From the NCBI GenBank assembly GCA_000969725.1, contig JXSR01S007841.1: a stretch of 26,684 nt of DNA; one strand, given 5' to 3'. A model generated the notes under the pieces. That model ran no database searches. It was not told where the DNA came from and worked only from the letters and a program-made list of their open reading frames with translations. Below are positions 9,791-18,774 of the stretch, in pieces. Each line of letters starts with the position of its first letter. Within the stretch, counting starts at the first letter, position 1. This stretch comes from Ophiothrix spiculata (lineage: Eukaryota > Echinodermata > Ophiuroidea > Amphilepidida > Ophiotrichidae). A program made the translations under genes and the position numbers.

Positions 9791-10233
9791 AGTTGGAATA
9801 AAATTATTTTTACCACTTTTTTATGTAAAGGTCAATTATTTATGATGACAATATCTGGAAACTTATGCTGCTTTTGGTCAGATTTGATGGGTAATCTTGT
9901 TGGGTGTGGAATGGAACTCTGAATGTAATCAATTTTCTCATGTACCGGTGTTATGGTCAACGATTTAAAATGACCGAGGCCAAAAATAGGGTAGTGGTGA
10001 ACGTGGAATGAGCTCTGGTGGTATATGACATCTACAAAACCTTTTAAGATGTCATATACCGCCGGGAACCATTCTACGTTCACCACAACCATATTTTTGT
10101 AAATTGACTTGCGCAAAAGGATCATTTTGTGCTTTGCTTAAAAGCATTCTCTTGTTTCTCTGAAGTTTCCAAATGTTTTCATCATAAATTGACCTTTACA
10201 TAAAAAAGTGGTAAAAAAAATGTTATTCCAACT
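9791..10233. mobile_element. 443-bp foldback element
   Basis: The left end AGTTGGAATAAAATTATTTT and the complement of the right end AGTTGGAATAACATTTTTTT match, and the match continues through ACCACTTTTTTATGTAAAGG on both sides. The centre (about 9995-10085) is a strong palindrome, with GGTATATGACATCT facing AGATGTCATATACC and, outside it, TGGTGAACGTGGAATG facing CATTCTACGTTCACCA. The minus-strand ORF over 9832-10125 follows the repeat and is not a gene. No convincing target duplication was found. Confidence 0.75.
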
Positions 10234-10423
10234 GTTACAATTGTCAATTATCCTTTCCCTATCTATCAAAGGTGAAAGTGATTTCCTTGCCTCAAGTTTG
10301 CCTTAACAGCGCCAGTAGACTGTAGTATTCCCAGCATTTGACTGGGTAATTGCATATTTGCTGGTGGGGCAACATTTTAGATGGATGGCATTCAAGGATT
10401 TTAATACCCAGAGGTATTAAATA

Positions 10424-11586
10424 CAGTACAACGCAAACGTAATCATTTTTTAAAAACTCAAATTTTGTCTATTGAGCTAAAAAAATAAATTTTAGTTTGA
10501 AAATACTATATTAACTTTTTGAAATGAAACTGAACTGCGTGAAAAAACTGCAAAAGGATTGTTGCATTAAGCTCTTTCGCGGGTTTCCCCCCAAAATGTA
10601 GAGTTTTTAAGGCAAATATTTATTACTTGGAGATAAAAGCAACATTTGTATCTATTGAAACATATCTTTTATCATAATAGATTTATTTATGAATTACTCT
10701 TATTAAATATAAAAAAAAGAAACAAACATGAAAAGAGCTTGGACATGTAATGTTCTGTTTGTCATTTTATCACACTGCACTGTTAATCGTGATCGAATAA
10801 AGTGTTTACGAGAAAGTAATGCCGATATCGGCCCAGGTGGTTTTCACAGGTCTACACTTAAATGGACATAACTTTTGCAGCTGACCATTACATTCTTGGT
10901 AGCCAATCAATAAACCTCGAATAAAAAATAATTTTGTGTTTCTAATAATAATAATTAAAATTTCTTCATGATATCGCTAACAAAAGTGTAAACAGAAAAA
11001 ATTATACATTCTTGTTAGCAATATCGTTAGGAAAATAAAAACGTTGAATTCACAAAATTTCCCTTATATGAAAGGCTGTTTAATTGGCTACCAGAATCAA
11101 CAAAATGGTCGCATTTAATGGTCAGGATCAAAAGTTACGACCATTTAAGCAAAGACCGGTGTAAACAACTTGGGCCGATTTCACCATTTTCAGCGTAAAC
11201 AGTTTTTCATGATTCGATGAAGATTAACAATGCAGTGAGATAAAATGACAAAAAGCACACCTCATGTTCAAGAATGTTTTAATTTTTTCATATGATAAGA
11301 AAAATTCATAAATAATTTTATGATATTTTATGATAAAAGTTATGCTTTAATAGGTTAAAATATTGTTAATAGAGTTAGCATAAACAGTTGCAGGCCTGAA
11401 CAGTTACATAAAAGACTCGATATCAAGCAAAGAGTTTAATGAAATAATCCTTTTGCAGTTTTTTTTTCACACAATTTCATATTCAAACGGAAATATGGAA
11501 ATTAAAAATAATTTTCGTAGCTCAATGGATAAAACTTGAGTTTTAGGGAAGTCAAGTTCAGAAATGATAGTGTTTCGTTTGACCTG
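10424..11586. mobile_element. 1.16-kb foldback element with CAG termini and TA target site
   Basis: The ends read CAGTACAACGCAAAC on the left and, as complement, CAGGTCAAACGAAAC on the right, each next to TA (10422-10423 and 11587-11588). Almost the whole element is one imperfect inverted repeat with its axis near 11005. Shared blocks include CTGCAAAAGGATT near the outside, GTCATTTTATC with ACTGCA in the middle, ATCGGCCCA, and TAGCCAAT further in. No transposase reading frame exists. A non-autonomous Tc1/mariner-type foldback fits best. The arms differ at many sites and contain indels, so it is not recent. Confidence 0.75.
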
Positions 11587-11928
11587 TATTTGAAATCTCT
11601 GGGCAGACTTAAAGTGCTTGCATGTTGACTCTGTCATTTAGATGATATGTTGTCTCACCAACTAGGATATCTCTTAAAACTTTGTTCTGGCATCCCGTCC
11701 AACATTAAGAATATAACAGTCAACTGGCAAGGTCATCATTAAGAGGGCTATAATATGCCTTTGTTAGATGGAACACTAAAATCAGCCTCGTTATCGTGTT
11801 GAATATTGTATGGTAGATTTTGGGCATTACGTGCCATTATTTTGCTACCGGTAAATGAATCGGATGAACTGGCCCAGGTGATTTGAAGGTAGGGTCAGTA
11901 TAATTGCCGTAACTCTGCTTGTAGTCTA

Positions 11929-12177
11929 CACTGTTAGAACGTTGGGCAAATAATTTACCCAACGTTGGTTCAACTATGAACAACCCAACTTCTGGGTAAA
12001 TAATTACCAACGTTGCGTACAACGTTGGCTAATTACCTAACTGTTGGGTAAAAGTTTTAGCTAATTACCCAAATATTGGGTAAAATTTCATCAACAGTTG
12101 GTTAATATTATTTACCCAACAATTGGGTTGTTCATAGTTTAACCAACGCTAAAAAATTGCCCAACAGTATAACAGTG
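11929..12177. mobile_element. 249-bp palindromic MITE rich in TTGGGT/ACCCAA
   Basis: TA flanks both ends (11927-11928 and 12178-12179). The left end CACTGTTAGAACGTTGGGCAA (with one base fewer on the complement of the right end, CACTGTTATACTGTTGGGCAA) forms the terminal repeat. Inside, CAACTATGAACAACCCAA faces its complement at about 12119-12143, and at least ten TTGGGT, ACCCAA or AACGTTGG words alternate. This is a non-autonomous element with a Tc1/mariner-type target site. No ORF in it is meaningful. Confidence 0.8.
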
Positions 12178-12316
12178 TATCAATTTGGATTAAACAAAGT
12201 GCATTTTGTAGCTTAAGATGTTGGCTTTTGATATAGTTAAATGACAATTTGATACAAGGTGTAACTTTATTCCCTTAGCATAGACAACAATGTATAATTT
12301 TTTCTGTTACAACCTG

Positions 12317-12327
12317 TATATATAAAA
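12317..12327 (+). promoter_or_regulatory. TATA-box-like TATATATAAAA
   Basis: TATATATAAAA lies 37 bases before the ATG at 12364. Initiation 25-30 bases further on would leave a very short leader. The match is good, but in AT-rich DNA such a word is common. Confidence 0.3.
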
Positions 12328-12363
12328 CCCGAGCCTCTCCAATAATATAAACCATTGAAAATT

Positions 12364-12540
12364 ATGAACAACAAAAAATTGAGATATTTGTACATTGTGA
12401 TAGCCCTGGCTCTGAGTGTGCCTAAATGTTCACATAAAATAGAGGCGAATTCTTGTTTAAATGTTGTAGCATATCACGTTCAACGGCGCATTCCATACGC
12501 AAATAAAACCAGCTGCTGTTGGCAAATACGAAGCTACTAG
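12364..12540 (+). CDS. Candidate small secreted Cys-containing peptide (speculative)
   Basis: I do not recognise this 58-residue ORF. Its N-terminus looks like a signal peptide, with basic residues KKLR (4-7) followed by a hydrophobic core YLYIVIALALSV (8-19) and a possible cleavage after residue 28 (IEA). The remainder has Cys at 22, 31, 51 and 52, a dibasic RR at 41-42 and an N-glycosylation sequon N47-K-T. A TATA-like box lies 37 bp upstream. The frame could be extended upstream to a TTG, but the ATG at 12364 is the natural start. It could be a small secreted peptide, the first exon of a longer secreted protein, or chance. There is no Kozak purine pattern strong enough to settle this and no nearby polyadenylation signal. 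No function is proposed. Confidence 0.28.
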   Translation: MNNKKLRYLYIVIALALSVPKCSHKIEANSCLNVVAYHVQRRIPYANKTSCCWQIRSY

Positions 12541-13819
12541 ACCTTTTCCATAAATGACAAATTATATGCTTAAAAGGGCCCTTAACCATAGGATGAATAT
12601 GATAAGAGAATCTCATGTTACTTGTTTTTTCTGTACAATTGTACACATACATACATGCAGATTATAGTATTTTATGGGAAATTTGTTGAGATGTATCTGC
12701 TGTAGGTAACATAGTCCTTGATTAAGACAATATTGTGTGCTTGGTCATGTTGGTTGGATATGTTTGTTGAAATTTTTGTCAGAGAATACAGTTGGTATGT
12801 GTGCCTAACCCAAGTCTAAGGTTACACCTGAGTGAAATTTACTTTTTTTTATTTAAGGACATTTAATTGTGATTTCTCACTGCAAAACCAATAATTTTGT
12901 TTGCTTATGGCTCTTCTTGGCTAGCTCATAATTTTCTTATTGCTTTTTTGTTTTTACCAAGGCTTTAAAGTTCAACTTCAACAATTTAATGAAAAATAGA
13001 CAAATATTCCGAAGGAAAAAAGTTGTTTTGGTACACAAATGGTATTATATTGTTACTATCAATAACCGTGCAATTCCTATTTTTGAATGTACTTTGTTTA
13101 GATCATTAATACCATTCAAAATATTGAAAAGAAAAGGAAAAAGTATTCAGTAAAAGACTGGTGTTGATCAACACTGAAGCATGCACTCTAGAAATATAGA
13201 GCTTAAATGTTTATGCAAATTTATACTTTATTTCAAGGTATTGATGCATAAAATATATTCATATGAAAATAAGATAAAAGTTAAACAGAGGTTATTAGAT
13301 TTTAAAAATTAATTTTGACACATGTTTCTGCATCATGAGCAAAACAGTCCTGCAGGATGATATGCTAAGTAATTTTTATTAAAATACCAATTAAAGTAAG
13401 TACAGTACATCATAAGCAGATGGTTTAGTTCTATTGTGTAAATGACCATAGAAAATCTAGCCAACAAAAGATCACCAATTTAGAGCATTTAAGTGTATTT
13501 TCTTCTTGTCATTAATCACATTGTGTCTTAGCATTTACACACGTTGAATCTAGTAAGAGAGCTTATTTTACTTATTTCAACACACCTATTTTTTTAAGAA
13601 AATTTTGAAAATGGTAAAGAATCTGTTGCCACGAACCACACCAAATTTTTTACATGGCCTAATCAGGATTTGTTTGCATTGGTAATTAAACAATAGGGGA
13701 TTCCCTACAGAGTTCCCACAATGTTCAGACTAAAACAAAACGTGACATATGTCGCTTTCCGCTGTAAGTACCGATTGCATTAGTAGCATAATTGTTAGAT
13801 TATAGAGATCTCTTGCCCT

Positions 13820-13980
13820 TATATGTGTACCGCCGCGGCAAAAGGGTCCAGTTGTCGACCCCTACTTGTTGCTCATTGTAGCATATCTGATGTATACAAA
13901 TACCATACATTAGATATGCTACAAGGAGCAACATGTACGAGCCGACAACTGGACCCTTTTGCCGCGGCGGTACACATATA
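13820..13980. repeat. GC-rich 161-bp hairpin with 38-bp perfect arms
   Basis: Positions 13820-13857 and 13943-13980 are exact inverted complements, each holding CCGCCGCGGC and GGGTCCAGTTGTCG. After a short mismatched bulge the inner arms pair again (TGTTGCTC, TTGTAGCATATCT, ATGTAT) around a loop of about 9 nt. Both open frames over it (13800-14042 minus and 13823-14089 plus) are by-products of the palindrome. The likely origin is a young MITE or foldback element. A transcript would fold into a long double-stranded RNA. No clear target duplication was found. Confidence 0.85.
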
Positions 13981-14150
13981 CGATTGTTTACTACCTTTAA
14001 ACCTGGTGCAATTCTGCATCCTTTATTCAAACGTGTCACCAAATGTATGGATGAGTCTTACAAATAACTACACAAAAAATATTCCTTAAATAAGTGTAAA
14101 CAGACAGACCTATAAACCTCAAATTTAGCACACATAATTTTGTTGATAAT
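13981..14150. other. Intergenic DNA
   Basis: Nothing recognised between the hairpin and the first tandem block. Confidence 0.4.
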
Positions 14151-15145
14151 ATCTAAGTTTACATGAAGCCAGTTGTCGTTGTAAGCACAAATATTTGGTT
14201 GGATAAAGCTTGACCAAAGATTTAATTGATTTTATTATTTTTCTATTATTAATACATAAGTTATAGATTATTTCAGTACCAAATCGGAAGGGGAAAACCC
14301 ATCAACTAACCATTATGTTGTGTTGCTGAATAAAAATGTAATCTTTTTTGAGTAAAATATTAGTATATTATCAGCCAATGGCAAATTTTCCATTTTTAAA
14401 AGCATTTCTACAGTTTTATTCATATATTTTGTACTATACTGTAAGGGCAAATCCAGAACTTTTTTGCACATTGTATTTTTGATGTAACATGATCCGTGTT
14501 TAAAGTATTAGTTATACATGTTGGATTAGAACGAAGATTTGAATGATGAAAGATTGGTAGCATATAGAAAAGATTTTTATTCCCAGTTGCATCGTATATT
14601 CTGCCAGTATTCAGTACATGAGCGTAATTTGGGAGATGCGTTTGGGGTTAGAATACATGCTCAAACCAGTCGTAAAGTCAGTATAAAATAAGTAGGAAAA
14701 AACAAAACTCAAGCTTTATTGTCATATTAATCATGCTACTTTTTTGTTTTCTAAGTTTAAAACCTTTTTTGGTTCTCACAATATATAAAAACATCCTTAT
14801 TATTGTAAGAAATACTTCCAAAGGTTGGAAAAACTGTATGTGCAGCACCAGTGCTAACTGTTGTTATTGTGGATGCAACCTGAAAACGAGCTCATCAATT
14901 TTTACTGCTATTATAGTATTGATTTGAACCAAACATTTAGAAACCATAAAAACACTTTTTTGATCAAAGTTTATAACAAGCTACAGGAATTGAACAATTA
15001 CCACAAATGTATGATGGACAATGCAGGTTATTTTTCTTCTTGGGGTATGATGCCACAATCTTTTAATAAATCCGTTTTAATAATTCACCAAATTCATGAG
15101 AACGACATTAGATTGGTTTGACGGGGTTTCAAGGCATTGAATATT

Positions 15146-15400
15146 CTATATAGCTGTAGGACCTCTCTTTGCAATCATATTTCCTGAAACATCGCGAATG
15201 TTTATGAATGTTACCATCACTACAACAGATCCTCTGGTAGCCTCAAGGTAAAGAAGAAGTATCGGATCAGAGTCTGATGCCAACATGGAGACCACAAAAG
15301 ACGGCAGCATGAGCCTCGAGCTAGCCATATATGTACCAAGGGTAGGTACATCTTATCAGAGTTAAAACCAAATAAAACAGAATAAAGGGTGATTTGATCA
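15146..15400 (-). pseudogene. Exon-like relic, copy in tandem unit 1-2
   Basis: On the minus strand a pyrimidine-rich acceptor-like sequence ending TTTTCAGTTTAG (about 15402-15413) is followed by sequence that is partly open. The frame from 15328 to 15146 encodes 60 residues with a phrase RGSVVVMVTFINIRDVSGN. The block is duplicated at 17431-17680, where the frame is interrupted. Shared positions suggest a former exon, but frame changes near the 5' side and in the second copy show decay. If the neighbouring 16.7-kb segment is an ANF-receptor-like exon, this could be the next exon of the same gene; that is inference only. Confidence 0.35.
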
Positions 15401-15591
15401 ATTCTAAACTGAAAATTACAAAAATATTGTAAGGAATCTCTGACACTAACATAGCTGCCTTTTAAGGCTACTTTTCTTTGGGAATCTTGTTGCGAGGTAT
15501 TTTATATTTAGGCCTACTGCAAAATATTATTTACAACATTCGGCGGAGAGCCAGGCTAATATCAATAGTCCATATGCATTAAATTCAAGGG

Positions 15592-15797
15592 ACGCCTCCA
15601 TGATGTGAAAGACAGAATAATTGACAGAATTTTCGATTTTCGATGCAGGAGAAAACCGAAGTGCTCGGAGAAAACCTGCGACGACGAGCATCGATCGACA
15701 ACCAAATTCACGTACAACCTAAAGGTCGAACCGGGAATCGAACCCCGGGCCGCACTTGTGAAAGGCAAGGAAAGAAACGCTGCGCCAACCTAGTTAA
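15592..15797 (-). mobile_element. tRNA-derived SINE
   Basis: On the minus strand a tRNA-like head begins near 15795. The internal RNA polymerase III promoter is visible as a box A-like GGTTGGCGCAGCG (complement of 15778-15790) and a box B GGTTCGATTCC (complement of 15734-15744), spaced as in a tRNA gene. Downstream lies TTTTCTCCGAGCACTTCGG (complement of 15656-15674), close to the TTTTCTCCGGGCACTCCGG motif found in the central domain of many marine-animal SINEs. The 3' end near 15592 is approximate and no poly(A) or simple-repeat tail was recognised. The plus-strand ORFs over it are not genes. Confidence 0.8.
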
Positions 15798-15799
15798 AG

Positions 15800-16439
15800 G
15801 TTCTTCAACGGTATGTGTGTCTTTTTCGTAAAATGATAAAAGCACTTCCCGATAAAAGATATAGAATCTTCTCCCGGTCTTACTAAGTTTGCCTGCAAAC
15901 TTGCGCCAACCCGTCCTCCCATATTACCCAACATGACATTTTTTTGCATACACGAAGAGTAGAGTCTATAGATTACATTACATAATAGCCTTGCCTATTC
16001 ATTTTACTCACAATATTGAAAATGGCGATAAGAATGTTTTAAAATGATCAATATTTTAACTACTTTTTTGTCAAAACGCTCCAATTGTTTTGTAGTTAGA
16101 ATCAACTGATCTTATTCAAATTTCACATGCTATATTGGGTTGAGATACATACTATAGAATTGCAAATGATAATTTAGACATTTAAAGTTAGCAACAGCAT
16201 TTTGTTCTTTAAAAGTGCTTGACCATAAACTTTATAGTGTTAAAAGTTGTTATTTCCATGGAGTATTTCATGTTGCTGATGCCGTTGCTAGCATTGGAAG
16301 TCTGATTTGTTTATTTGTAATTTCTTCATAAACTGCGTACATTTTTGAGATAACAAATAACAAACTTTGAAGAGAAATGTTGTCTGTTGAAGACACCTCA
16401 CACTGTAAAGGGCAGTTCTATGCTTAACTCTATAGCACA
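15800..16439. other. Intergenic DNA within the tandem array
   Basis: No coding segment is supported. The minus-strand frame at 16288-16503 overlaps a conserved array stretch but has no recognisable domain. Confidence 0.4.
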
Positions 16440-16575
16440 TTAGATGAAAATACGGTATTGTGGAGCCAGTTTTGCCATACCGTGTAAGCAGAAACATTTG
16501 CATTATGCCAACACTTGGATGAAAAAGCTGAGATTTGTTTACAAGAACGAATCAAAAGGACCTGAACCATTATTC

Positions 16576-16795
16576 TTATGCCACAACTGAACGAGAAACT
16601 GGCCACTGACACTGTTGATAAATTGTGCCTCCGCTGCTAAATAGCAAATGTGAAGCAGAGACGTACGACAAATGATAAGAATAGCACATGGATGTCAACT
16701 TTCCGATTTTGACGAAAGCATCCCTATGATATTTTGGTCCATCTCTTAATGGTGTCAGTGGATTGCGTTCTGACCTGCTTAGCGCTTAAGTGATG
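16576..16795 (-). pseudogene. Degenerate exon resembling an ANF-receptor ligand-binding domain
   Basis: The minus-strand frame is open for about 70 codons, ending at TAA (16576-16578). It reads GPKYHRDAFVKIGKLTS, then YHLSYVSASHLLFSSGG, then a Tyr and QWPVSRS. This order resembles the GP...A..V..L...W..P.ISYGSAS.LLS....Y..F.R..P pattern of ANF_receptor (Pfam) domains in receptor guanylate cyclases and class C GPCRs, although Cys replaces the usual Trp and the Pro is missing. The duplicate near 18.72 kb starts DGPK in the same way and then is frame-disrupted. No kinase or cyclase domain is visible nearby. I read this as the relic of a duplicated receptor gene; chance similarity remains possible. 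Confidence 0.3.
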
Positions 16796-16799
16796 AATT

Positions 16800-17400
16800 C
16801 AATACAAGCGCATTAATGGGAGGTCTTTTAAGGTTAGATTTTTTACTGCCAGGACTTTGGCATTCTTAATAGCGCATACGTTTATTGATCAAATGAAGCC
16901 ATTTGTGTTAAAGCAAAAAGATGGTAGATTGTAAAATGCATTTTTATCCTTTACCACAAGTGAACTTAATTATTAGTAATTTACATTAACCTAGCAAAAC
17001 AAATAGGTTTGGATAAATATGTTAATCTTAACCAATTTGGACTGATGTTATACGCACATGCATTGTAACATGGAATGGAAAACACCATCATATCATATAC
17101 AAGTATAAAGTAAGTAAGAATAAAACAAACACTAGTGTTATTGTTTTAAAATTGGTCTGGGTTTTTTAATATTTATGTTTTGTACTTCCTCTGCTTACAT
17201 TGATTTTGACCAAAAATGTATATTATAATTAAGGAGTAAAACAATTACCATTTTAGAACTATATATATAATGTACTATTCCATTTACTTTTTTAACCTGT
17301 GATATGATGTCACAACTTTTAAAATATCAAATTCTAATTAATGACAATTTTGATAAAGTTTAATACAGGGGATGTAAGATATGGACCACCACGCTGCCTT
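16800..17400. other. Intergenic AT-rich DNA within the tandem array
   Basis: Nothing recognised. Confidence 0.4.
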
Positions 17401-17430
17401 TAAGCTCTGTGTTCAAGGCAACAAGTTTTC

Positions 17431-17765
17431 TAGCAGTAGGATCTCTCATTGTAATTTTGAATCTATATTATATATCTATCTTTCAAGAATACCTTTGAGT
17501 ATTATCATTATTGCAAGAGACATTATTGCTATCCTTAAGGCAAAACATTAACAAAATCTAATATCCACATGATAGCCACAGAGATACGTTGCAGTAGCCT
17601 TGAGTTAGTCGTAAAGAGCAGGTACATCTTCTCAGTGTTAAAACTAACTCGGGAAAAATAATAAGTGTTCGATCAATTCTGAGACAAAAGTAAAATACAA
17701 ATTAATTCCTGACATTGACGTAGCTGCTTTTAAAGGACACTTGGCATTATTGGAAAATCTTTGAA
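17431..17765 (-). pseudogene. Second copy of the exon-like block
   Basis: Collinear with 15151-15490 at about 60-65 percent identity. On the minus strand it keeps an acceptor-like TTTTGTCTCAG before AATTGATC, and the shared words GATGTACCT and ATCCTACTGCTA, but stops interrupt the frame. The long ORF at 17644-17988 runs through this block without domain signal. Confidence 0.4.
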
Positions 17766-17769
17766 AGGT

Positions 17770-18420
17770 TTTCACCATAAAAATGACTTGATAAACAAAG
17801 ACTAGATTGATCCAATATGACAGTTGACATACATGTATGATAGGATATAACATTCCCTTAAATACGTGTCTTAATATCTGTAAATGTATGAACAATGATG
17901 AGTTTAGAACAATTGAGGAGCCAATCATTATGATTATAGAAACTTCAAGATTAATGCACACTACTGTAAATTTTAATTCCATCATCAACTTTTAAACTCG
18001 TAATAATGTGATATTTAAAAACAATAACTCTAAAGTGCGATCTAGGTCGGGTCTAGATACTTAAATAAGTGTGTCTATTTAAAGACTTGTATACCAAACT
18101 TTACAAACATAAAAGGACAGTTAACTCTATAATCACATATATTCATATTCTCTATATCCGTAATTAACATACAAAATATAACTACAAAACATAAAAATGC
18201 AGAGGACGATTTACGGAGGAAAAGACTGGAAGACCAATAAGGTCTGGATATAGGCCTTTCCCAATAAACAAAAATATTTATAGACAAAGACACTACGTAA
18301 AAGAAAAACAAATCTGACAACACTACTATTCAAACAAGGTAACACAATGAGCAGGCTTAAAATTCATAGGGTAGAACTAATTTTAAAGAGGCTTTTGAAA
18401 TTGATTCACATTTGTTCTAG
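17770..18420. other. Intergenic AT-rich DNA
   Basis: Minus-strand hydrophobic open frames (18075-18323 and part of 17644-17988) have no recognisable family and no supporting start or splice signals. No gene is called. Confidence 0.4.
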
Positions 18421-18424
18421 CACA

Positions 18425-18770
18425 TTCTAAAAATTGTTGGGATTATCTGGAGCTATTCGTGTCATATAAGCAGCAACATTTGCAATAAGCTTAAATGGTA
18501 ACGAGCTTATTTAACCAGAGCTTAATTGATTTGTTCTTATTATTGCATAAACCATAGATTATATTCATGCAAAACCTGAGGGGAAATCCCATCAACCAGA
18601 TAATTATGATATGTTATGTTAATAAGTTATGCGGGTAAAAATAAATACAACGCAGAGAAAATTATAAAGGATGGGCAATGGACACAAAAAACTTCACTTT
18701 GGCAAAAGCATGATAACGACATCTTTGGTCCGTCCATATCAGTGTTTGCCGTTTCACGATTGCCATTCTT
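18425..18770 (-). pseudogene. Third tandem copy of the receptor-like relic
   Basis: It matches unit 2 at 16440-16500 (AAGCAGCAACATTTGCA) and at 16700-16750 (GGTCC context, with the minus-strand start DGPK), with the two blocks 260 bp apart in both units. It also matches unit 1 near 14290 through a GGGGAAATCCCATCAACC stretch. The minus-strand reading frame breaks soon after DGPK, so the copy is non-functional. Confidence 0.4.
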
Positions 18771-18774
18771 TAAT

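Larger units (their letters stand above)
12178..13819. other. Mostly empty AT-rich DNA around a candidate small ORF
   Basis: Apart from the TATA-led ORF at 12364-12540 I see no gene, RNA or repeat here. Composition is strongly AT-rich throughout. Confidence 0.45.
14150..18770 (-). repeat. Three diverged tandem copies of a 2.0-2.3 kb block
   Basis: Several short stretches recur in the same orientation at consistent offsets. TAGCTGTAGG-ACCTCTC at 15151 matches TAGCAGTAGG-ATCTCTC at 17431, and similarity continues for about 370 bp (offsets 2280, 2276, 2275 and 2269). AAGCAG-AACATTTGCA at 16486 matches 18468, and TTTGGTCC at 16733 matches 18724 (offsets 1982 and 1991). A GGGGAAA-CCCATCAAC stretch near 14290 matches one near 18576 (offset about 4289, close to the sum of the two unit offsets). 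Identity is roughly 60-65 percent by eye. The blocks look like decayed duplicates of a minus-strand gene, with intronic and exonic parts. A SINE has entered the array near 15.7 kb. Confidence 0.6.

Noticed and set aside
9832..10125. 97-codon minus-strand open frame
   Set aside because: Lies wholly within the foldback element at 9791-10233 and follows its palindrome; no domain.
13800..14089. Overlapping open frames on both strands
   Set aside because: By-products of the GC-rich hairpin, which lacks stop triplets in its arms.
15734..15790. A functional tRNA gene
   Set aside because: Box A and box B are present, but I could not build a cloverleaf with a proper anticodon arm and acceptor stem, and a SINE body follows directly.
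15605..15831. Two plus-strand open frames
   Set aside because: They lie across the SINE on the opposite strand; GNRTPG-type phrases come from translating the tRNA box B region.
17644..17988. 114-codon minus-strand open frame with hydrophobic segments
   Set aside because: It runs through the diverged tandem block and an acceptor-like site. Its other copy at about 15.4 kb does not keep the frame, so it does not behave like a protein-coding ORF.
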